Origin: Aquificota bacterium
GTDB taxonomy: Bacteria; Aquificota; Aquificia; Aquificales; Hydrogenothermaceae
Direction of reading: 5' to 3'
DNA length: 17,932 nucleotides
NCBI GenBank assembly: GCA_013153235.1
Contig: JAADEU010000051.1
Span: 1-17,932 of the forward strand
The notes below the pieces were generated by a model. It made no database searches and had not been told where the DNA came from. It worked only from the letters and a program-made list of their open reading frames with translations. Position numbers and translations under genes: made by a program. This document shows, piece after piece, positions 13,343 through 17,932 of this stretch; the stretch's first letter is position 1, and the number at the start of each line of letters is the position of its first letter.

Positions 13343-14442
13343 GGATAAAGCTCAATATAAAGGTCCCTGTCCAGCTTTTTTATACTTTCTATCCTTAGAT
13401 TTATTGCCTCAGAGATATCTTCAATGCCCAGTCTGCCTATCCCAGAGATTCCATCCTCTCCGATAATCTTTGGGGCAACAAACAATGATATTTTGTCAAA
13501 AACACCCTTTTCTATAAATTCTGTTATTATCCCTTTTCCGCCTTCCACAAGCAGGTGCATCACCTCCATATCGTACAGGGCCTTCAGAATATCATTTATA
13601 TCAAATCTGCCTTCTTTTAACGGTAGTCTGATAATTTTTATTCCCTTTTCTTCCAGTTTTTTGATTTTTTCTGATGGGGCTATTTCTGAGGTTATTACAA
13701 CGGTAGAAGCGTCAGAACTGTAGATTTTAAAGTCCAGAGGAACTTCCAGACTTTTGTCCACAAGCACCCTCAGAGGCTGCTTTTTTGATGGATAATTTCT
13801 CACCGTAAGCTGTGGATTGTCTGTTAATGCTGTTCCTTTCCCAACCAGTACCGCCGTTGCTTCTTTTCTGAGTCTGTGGGCATATCTCCTTGCCTTTTCC
13901 CCTGTTATCCATTTTGATGAGCCTGTCTTTGTGGCTATTTTGCCGTCTATTGTCTGGGCTATCTTCAGGTGAACAAACGGTCTTTTTTTCTGGATATACA
14001 CAAAAAAGTCTTCATTCAGTTTTTTAGCCTCTTTTTCCAGTATTCCTGTTTTGACCTCAACCCTGTTTTTCCTTAAAATCTCCACCCCTTTTCCTGCCAC
14101 CTGTGGGTTAGGGTCCAGTGTTGCAACGACAACCCTTTTTATTCTTTTGTCTATTATCGCTTCTGTACATGGAAGGGTTCTTCCGTAATGGCAGCACGGT
14201 TCAAGTGTTACATACATTGTGGCCCCTTCAATGCTGTGTCCCTTTGATAAGGCGTCTTTTATAGCCTCCCTTTCTGCATGTGGCATACCAGCCCTTTTGT
14301 GATAACCTTTTCCGAGTATCCTGTCGTCTTTGACTATTACTGCTCCAACAGCAGGATTCGGGTGGGTGTACCCTTTACCCTTTTTTGCCTCTTTCAGGGC
14401 TATTCTCATAAACTTTATGTCTTGCCTGTTTTCCAATTGCAC
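13339..14442 (-). CDS. ribD: Bifunctional riboflavin biosynthesis protein RibD
   Basis: RibD carries out two successive steps of riboflavin synthesis: deamination of the pyrimidine made from GTP, then NADPH reduction of its ribose. The 367-residue protein has both domains. The N-terminal deaminase (to about 145) has THPNPAVGAV, His55-Ala-Glu57, and PCCHYGRTLPC at 82-92, with Cys83 and Cys92 as zinc ligands. The C-terminal reductase starts near PFVHLKIAQTIDGKIA and contains SKWITGEKARRYAHRLR, VLVGKGTALTDNPQLTVR and LLVEGG. The listed start is GTG; AAGGG stands only about 2 bases before it, so TTG at 14436 (8 bases away) may be the true start. Other rib genes are not in the window. It is convergent with the 140-residue protein and divergent from polX. 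Confidence 0.95.
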   Translation of the reverse strand: MQLENRQDIKFMRIALKEAKKGKGYTHPNPAVGAVIVKDDRILGKGYHKRAGMPHAEREAIKDALSKGHSIEGATMYVTLEPCCHYGRTLPCTEAIIDKRIKRVVVATLDPNPQVAGKGVEILRKNRVEVKTGILEKEAKKLNEDFFVYIQKKRPFVHLKIAQTIDGKIATKTGSSKWITGEKARRYAHRLRKEATAVLVGKGTALTDNPQLTVRNYPSKKQPLRVLVDKSLEVPLDFKIYSSDASTVVITSEIAPSEKIKKLEEKGIKIIRLPLKEGRFDINDILKALYDMEVMHLLVEGGKGIITEFIEKGVFDKISLFVAPKIIGEDGISGIGRLGIEDISEAINLRIESIKKLDRDLYIELYP

Positions 14443-14504
14443 TGCCCTTTTTTAAGGTTTATCTTAATTGTACCTGAATAAACACAACAACAAGAGGTTA
14501 GAAA

Positions 14505-16271
14505 ATGTATAACATAAACAAGGACCTTGCAAATATATTCAAGAAAATGGCCGCCATTTATGAATTTCTGGACGACAGATTCAGAGCCATGGCCTACCAG
14601 AGGGCGGCACACATCATTGAGGACCTTCCTGACGATATCAGGAACTACATTGCCACAGGAAAGCTGTATATGATAAGGGGCATAGGTCCAAGTATCGCCT
14701 CAAAAATAGAGGAGTATGTAAGGACAGGGAAGATACAGAAATACGAGGAGCTCAAAAAGAAGGTACCTGAGGACTTTATTGAGCTGATAGACCTCCCTGG
14801 ATTTGGACCAAAAACCCTGAAGAGAATATACGAGGAGCTGGGAATAACAACAAAAGAAGAACTGATTAAAGCCCTGAAAGACGGCAGGATTGAGCAGCTT
14901 GAAGGGTTTGGTCCCAAAAAGGTTGAAAATATGCTTAAAGGTCTCCAGATGTACGAGATTTCCAAAAGGAGGATACTCCTGTGGGAAGCACTCCAGATAT
15001 CGAGGTATCTGGTTGATAAACTGAAAGAAAATCTAAAAGAGATACACAGAATAGAGGTTGTAGGCAGCACCAGAAGAAGAAAAGAAACTATTGGAGACCT
15101 GGATATTCTTGTTACGGCTGATGATGCAGATAGACTGAAAATAATGGACTTTTTCACCTCACTGGAGGAAGTGTCAGAGGTTCTTGTAAAAGGACCAAAA
15201 AAATCCTCTGTAATAATGAAATTTGAAGGGAAAGAAAGACAGGTGGACCTGAGGATATTCAAAGATGAAGAATGGGGAGCAGCCCTCCAGTACTTCACAG
15301 GTTCAAAACAGCATAACATCCATCTGAGGGAGATAGCAAAAGAAAAGGGACTGAAAATCAACGAATATGGTGTATTCAGGGCGGATACAGAAGAAAAAAT
15401 CGCAGGTGAAACAGAGGAGAGCGTTTACAGAGCTGTTGGAATGAACTGGATACCACCTGAGCTCAGGGAAGACAGGGGTGAGATAGAGGCTGCAATGTCC
15501 CACAAACTACCTAAGCTGGTTGAACTCAAGGATATAAAGGGTGACCTCCATGTCCACTCCACATGGTCAGACGGAGTTGTTTCAATAAAGGATATTCTGG
15601 AGTTTGTGAGACAAAATTACAAGTACGAATACATAGTGATAACAGACCACTCAAAATCTCAGAGGGTGGCACACGGGCTTGATGAGGAAAGACTCCTTGA
15701 GGAAATAAAAGAGATAGACCTGATTAACAAAATGGCAGGTCTTGATTTTATCAAAAAAGGTATTGAGGTTGATATACTCCTTGATGGTTCACTTGACCTG
15801 TCTGATGAGGTTCTGGCTCAGCTTGACTGGGTAGTTGCCTCTGTACACAGTCATTTTTCACGGGATAACACAGACAGAATCATAAAAGCAATGGAAAATC
15901 CTTATGTTAACGCAATTGGGCACCCAACGGGACGGCTTATCGGTCTAAGAGACCCTTATCCTGTTGATATGGACGCCGTTATAAAAGCCGCTAAGGAAAC
16001 AGGTACTGCACTGGAAATCAATGCCCAGCCAAGGAGAATGGATATTGATGAAATCTGGGTCAGAAAAGCTGTGGAAGAAGGGGTAAAGCTGGTAATATCA
16101 ACAGACGCACACAATCTGGGTAATTTTGCATTTATGGAAATAGGGGTTGCTGTAGCCAGAAGAGGATGGGCCACTAAAAAGGATATCCTTAACACTAAAA
16201 GCTGGAGAGAGATAAAAAAGTTTGTTAATGCAAAAAGGAAAAAGTTCGGGGTGAAAGCTACAAAAACCTGA
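14505..16271 (+). CDS. polX: Family X DNA polymerase with C-terminal PHP nuclease domain (PolX)
   Basis: PolX enzymes fill short gaps in base-excision repair, and in bacteria they also carry a metal-dependent 3'-5' exonuclease. The 588-residue protein contains an 8-kDa-like region with helix-hairpin-helix GIGPSIASKI (59-68) and a second one, LPGFGPKTLKRIYEELGI. The nucleotidyltransferase signature is VVGSTRRRKETIGDLDIL with catalytic Asp198 and Asp200, and Asp248 (QVDLRIF). FTGSKQHNIHLR precedes the PHP domain from about 346. That domain has His349, His351, Asp356, Asp381-His382, Glu421, His448, His450, His473, Asp534 and His536, a full set of metal ligands, so the nuclease should be active. 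AGAGGTT precedes the ATG. It is divergent from ribD and followed by a probable terminator. An ATP-dependent ligase lies about 5.7 kb to the left in a separate unit. Confidence 0.96.
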   Translation: MYNINKDLANIFKKMAAIYEFLDDRFRAMAYQRAAHIIEDLPDDIRNYIATGKLYMIRGIGPSIASKIEEYVRTGKIQKYEELKKKVPEDFIELIDLPGFGPKTLKRIYEELGITTKEELIKALKDGRIEQLEGFGPKKVENMLKGLQMYEISKRRILLWEALQISRYLVDKLKENLKEIHRIEVVGSTRRRKETIGDLDILVTADDADRLKIMDFFTSLEEVSEVLVKGPKKSSVIMKFEGKERQVDLRIFKDEEWGAALQYFTGSKQHNIHLREIAKEKGLKINEYGVFRADTEEKIAGETEESVYRAVGMNWIPPELREDRGEIEAAMSHKLPKLVELKDIKGDLHVHSTWSDGVVSIKDILEFVRQNYKYEYIVITDHSKSQRVAHGLDEERLLEEIKEIDLINKMAGLDFIKKGIEVDILLDGSLDLSDEVLAQLDWVVASVHSHFSRDNTDRIIKAMENPYVNAIGHPTGRLIGLRDPYPVDMDAVIKAAKETGTALEINAQPRRMDIDEIWVRKAVEEGVKLVISTDAHNLGNFAFMEIGVAVARRGWATKKDILNTKSWREIKKFVNAKRKKFGVKATKT

Positions 16272-16278
16272 TATATAC

Positions 16279-16297
16279 CGACCTGAGGTTGTTTTTT
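16279..16297 (+). terminator. Probable terminator after polX
   Basis: CGACC at 16279-16283 pairs with GGTTG at 16287-16291 (one G-T pair) around the loop TGA, followed by six T residues (16292-16297). It starts 8 bases after the polX stop. An alternative 5-pair stem, AACCT (16265-16269) with AGGTT (16286-16290), uses the same T run. The stem is weak, so moderate confidence. Confidence 0.5.
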
Positions 16298-16404
16298 AAT
16301 ACAGAAATCCTGTACCGGATAAATGGGGATGAAAATTTTATTGCTTTTCATAAGTGCTTGAAAAATAAACAATTCGTAATTGAGAAAGTAGTGAGACGAC
16401 TATA

Positions 16405-16433
16405 TTGACAAACTGGCTATTTTCAATCATTAT
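16405..16433 (+). promoter_or_regulatory. Candidate promoter with a perfect -35 box
   Basis: TTGACA at 16405-16410 is followed after 17 bases by CATTAT (16428-16433), which matches TATAAT in four of six positions. Transcription would start near 16440, about 265 bases ahead of gltX, giving an unusually long leader for this compact genome. A nearer -10-like TAAAAT at 16670-16675 lacks a -35 box. Confidence 0.45.
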
Positions 16434-16489
16434 AAAAATATCTGTACTGTATGGCGGCTTTTTGGAAACTGAATATGTTGATAATCAAA

Positions 16490-16603
16490 GGTTTTAGAGG
16501 GGCTGTTGAAATTGACCCGAGTAATGAGGGTATTAAACAGATAACCTTAACTTTTAATCAGGTTGCTTATAACTTTTTTCTCTTATTAAAACCTCCTCTA
16601 ACC
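16490..16603 (+). ncRNA. Candidate structured RNA or leader element before gltX
   Basis: The stretch can fold into a closed multi-branched form. GGTT and AGAGGGG (16490-16493, 16496-16502) pair with AACC (16600-16603) and the CCTCCT run (16593-16599), with one G-T pair and a two-base bulge. Inside, CTGTT (16503-16507) pairs with AACAG (16536-16540), AAT (16510-16512) with ATT (16532-16534), and ACCC (16515-16518) with GGGT (16528-16531). Next, AACCT (16543-16547) pairs with AGGTT (16560-16564). A promoter-like site lies 57 bases upstream. It matches no RNA family I can name. It may be a gltX leader element, a separate small RNA, or chance pairing. Confidence 0.3.
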
Positions 16604-16618
16604 GGTCCTGTTTTAACT

Positions 16619-16708
16619 CTCCCAAATCAAACCCGGCCTTAATCCTGTCAACCCTGAACTGAAAAAGTGTAAAATATTAAGGATTAAAGTTGGGAGGAAA
16701 TGATTTGG
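16619..16708 (+). promoter_or_regulatory. Possible ribosome-site masking structure of gltX
   Basis: CTCCCAA at 16619-16625 is perfectly complementary to TTGGGAG at 16690-16696, which contains most of the gltX SD. TTAATCC at 16639-16645 is complementary to GGATTAA at 16681-16687 and would nest inside. The overlapping CCAAATCA (16622-16629) can instead pair with TGATTTGG (16701-16708), which includes the TTG start codon. Either fold would hide translation start. Function is inferred only from complementarity. Confidence 0.35.
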
Positions 16709-17932
16709 TTAGAGTAAGATTTGCCCCAAGTCCAACAGGTTATCTTCATCTTGGAAACGCCAGAACAGCATTGTTTAACTATGTTTATGCGAGACATACC
16801 GGTGGAAAACTGATACTCAGAATTGAGGATACAGACAGAGAAAGGTCCAAAAAAGAGTACGAAGAAATGCTCATAGATGACCTTAAGTGGCTTGGTATAG
16901 AGTGGGACGAAGGTCCTGACGTTGGGGGTGAATATGGACCATACAGACAGTCAGAGAGAACAGAGATATACATGGAATATGTAAAAAAACTCCAGCAGTC
17001 CGGACATATCTATAAATGTTTCTGTACGCCTGAAGAACTTGAAGCAGAAAGAAAAAAAGCTCTTGCAGAAGGCAGACCTCCAAGGTACAGCGGCAAATGC
17101 AGAAACCTTACCCCTGAAGAGATAGAAAAATTAGAAAAAGAAGGCAAACCCTATGTATGGCGTTTCAGGGTTCCTGATGGGGAATACATCGTTTTTGAAG
17201 ACCTTATCAAAGGAACCGTTGAGATAAACGTTGATGAGTTTGGCGATTTTGTAATAGTCAGGTCTGACGGTTCCCCTGTTTATAACTTTGTTGTTGTGGT
17301 TGATGATGCCCTTATGAAAATAACCCATGTAATCAGGGGAGAAGACCACCTGTCCAATACACCAAAACAGATACTCATATACAGGGCACTTGGCTTTGAA
17401 GAACCTAAATTTGCCCACCTGCCGATTATACTCGGTGAGGACAGAAGTAAACTCTCAAAAAGACACGGGGCTGTTTCTGTCAGAGCTTTCAGGGATGATG
17501 GGTATGTATCAGAAGCAATGTTCAACGGTCTTGCACTCCTTGGATGGCATCCTGAAGGGGACAACGAGGTTCTTTCCAAAGAAGAAATCATAGCCGAATT
17601 TGATATAGTTGATGTCCACAACGCACCTGCCGTATTTGACAGGGCAAAACTCAAATGGCTGAATGGGGTTTACATAAGGGAGAAGCTGGAGCTTGAAGAC
17701 CTTACCAGAAGAGCTGTTCCATTTTTTGAAGGGTTTGGTTATAAGGCAGATTTTGAGTATTACAAAAAAGTTATGGAAGCAATAAGGGACAGCCTTGAAA
17801 CCCTTATGGATATAGAAGAAAGGGCAAAACCGTTTTTCGTTGATGATTTCCACTATTCAGAAGACGGCAAAAAATTCCTTGAGGATGAAACAGGGTATAA
17901 AGTTGTTGAGCTTTTCTATGAAAAAATAAAAC
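16705..17932 (+). CDS. gltX: Glutamyl-tRNA synthetase (5' part, runs off the window)
   Basis: GluRS charges tRNA-Glu with glutamate. In bacteria lacking GlnRS it also charges tRNA-Gln for later amidation by GatCAB. The 409 codons present include the class I HIGH-like motif in FAPSPTGYLHLGNARTA, LRIEDTDRERS, PVYNFVVVVDDALM, HVIRGEDHLSNTPKQ, and the KMSKS-equivalent SKLSKRHGAVS, then the start of the anticodon-binding half. The start is TTG at 16705, with GGAGG at 16693-16697 seven bases before it. The nearby ATG at 16700 is out of frame, and VRVRFAPSPTG fits the family N terminus. The Cys-x-Cys...Cys pattern typical of some GluRS zinc sites is present, but the fourth position is Asn rather than His. 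The unread C-terminal part should complete the anticodon-binding domain. Confidence 0.97.
   Translation, partial: MVRVRFAPSPTGYLHLGNARTALFNYVYARHTGGKLILRIEDTDRERSKKEYEEMLIDDLKWLGIEWDEGPDVGGEYGPYRQSERTEIYMEYVKKLQQSGHIYKCFCTPEELEAERKKALAEGRPPRYSGKCRNLTPEEIEKLEKEGKPYVWRFRVPDGEYIVFEDLIKGTVEINVDEFGDFVIVRSDGSPVYNFVVVVDDALMKITHVIRGEDHLSNTPKQILIYRALGFEEPKFAHLPIILGEDRSKLSKRHGAVSVRAFRDDGYVSEAMFNGLALLGWHPEGDNEVLSKEEIIAEFDIVDVHNAPAVFDRAKLKWLNGVYIREKLELEDLTRRAVPFFEGFGYKADFEYYKKVMEAIRDSLETLMDIEERAKPFFVDDFHYSEDGKKFLEDETGYKVVELFYEKIK

Larger units (their letters stand above)
16272..16704. other. 433-base gap between polX and gltX
   Basis: This is the only long non-coding stretch in the window and it is more AT-rich than its surroundings. 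In order it holds the probable polX terminator and an inverted repeat, ATGAAAA (16329-16335) with TTTTCAT (16345-16351). After these come a promoter-like site (16405-16433), a stretch able to fold into a branched RNA (16490-16603), and a segment that can pair with the gltX ribosome site and start. A 63-codon frame at 16451-16642 has no ribosome site and is not accepted as a gene. No transposon ends or direct repeats are visible. Confidence 0.7.

Noticed and set aside
14437..14465. polX promoter TTGCAC-17-TATCTT
   Set aside because: Both boxes are weak and the -35 falls on the ribD start codon; not strong enough to list.
14645..15361. 238-codon leftward frame
   Set aside because: It is fully antisense to the polymerase domain of polX and is Ser/Phe-rich, typical of a shadow frame.
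16503..16540. 38-base hairpin unit resembling a lone CRISPR repeat (GTTGAAATTGACCC... with a short dyad)
   Set aside because: Only one copy is seen, with no spacer-repeat pattern and no cas gene. It is better described as part of a foldable leader.
16451..16642. 63-codon forward frame in the polX-gltX gap
   Set aside because: No ribosome site before its ATG, no recognisable protein features, and it overlaps the stretch that looks like structured RNA.
16655..16682. Proximal gltX promoter with TAAAAT at 16670-16675
   Set aside because: No acceptable -35 box at 16-18 bases and no proper extended -10, so it is kept only as an alternative to the distal site.

Overview
The window looks like the chromosome of a thermophilic bacterium of the Aquificota, most likely the Hydrogenothermaceae (Persephonella-like). 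This is an inference from gene content. Ordinary bacterial genes (ribosomal protein S20, FtsH, TilS, QueA, RibD) sit beside an archaeal-type ATP-dependent DNA ligase, a stand-alone superoxide reductase and a PolX with a PHP nuclease domain. Proteins are rich in Lys, Glu and Ile, arginine is mostly AGA/AGG, Shine-Dalgarno (SD) sites are GGAGG-like, and genes are packed with many stop/start overlaps. No transposase, integrase, phage gene, rRNA or CRISPR array is visible.

Layout. The left edge holds the first 11 codons of a leftward gene. A tight rightward cluster follows: thiE, a two-helix DUF2905-type membrane protein and queA. A small leftward gene for an exported protein runs back into the 3' end of queA. 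A near-consensus promoter (2371-2399) then starts a rightward unit: rpsT, a tRNA with anticodon CAT, tilS, ftsH, tatD and a small two-helix membrane protein. Facing it is the leftward ATP-dependent DNA ligase. Next come a rightward mini-flavoprotein with an overlapping small lipoprotein, a bidirectional terminator, and leftward pepA. Divergent from pepA is an unusual thiolase-fold condensing enzyme with features of KAS III and type III polyketide synthase. After it lie a class II superoxide reductase with its own promoter and terminator, an unassigned 140-residue protein, leftward ribD, rightward polX, a 433-base gap with promoter and RNA-structure signals, and the 5' part of gltX, which runs off the right edge.

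How the genes fit together. Translation and tRNA function dominate: QueA (queuosine), S20, tRNA-CAT, TilS (lysidine on tRNA-Ile2) and GluRS. FtsH, TatD and PepA cover protein and nucleic-acid turnover. Ligase and PolX are both repair enzymes but lie about 6 kb apart in separate units. ThiE and RibD make the cofactors thiamine phosphate and riboflavin. The superoxide reductase fits a microaerophilic life.

Most of the window is ordinary housekeeping. The points most worth checking are the gltX leader (a promoter, a foldable domain, and a sequence that can pair with the SD or the start codon), the tRNA-CAT/tilS junction with no SD, the hybrid condensing enzyme, the superoxide reductase with Asp-Arg-His in place of Glu-Lys-His, and the 201-residue flavoprotein that lacks a nucleotide-binding domain. 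I see no convincing wholly new multi-gene system.
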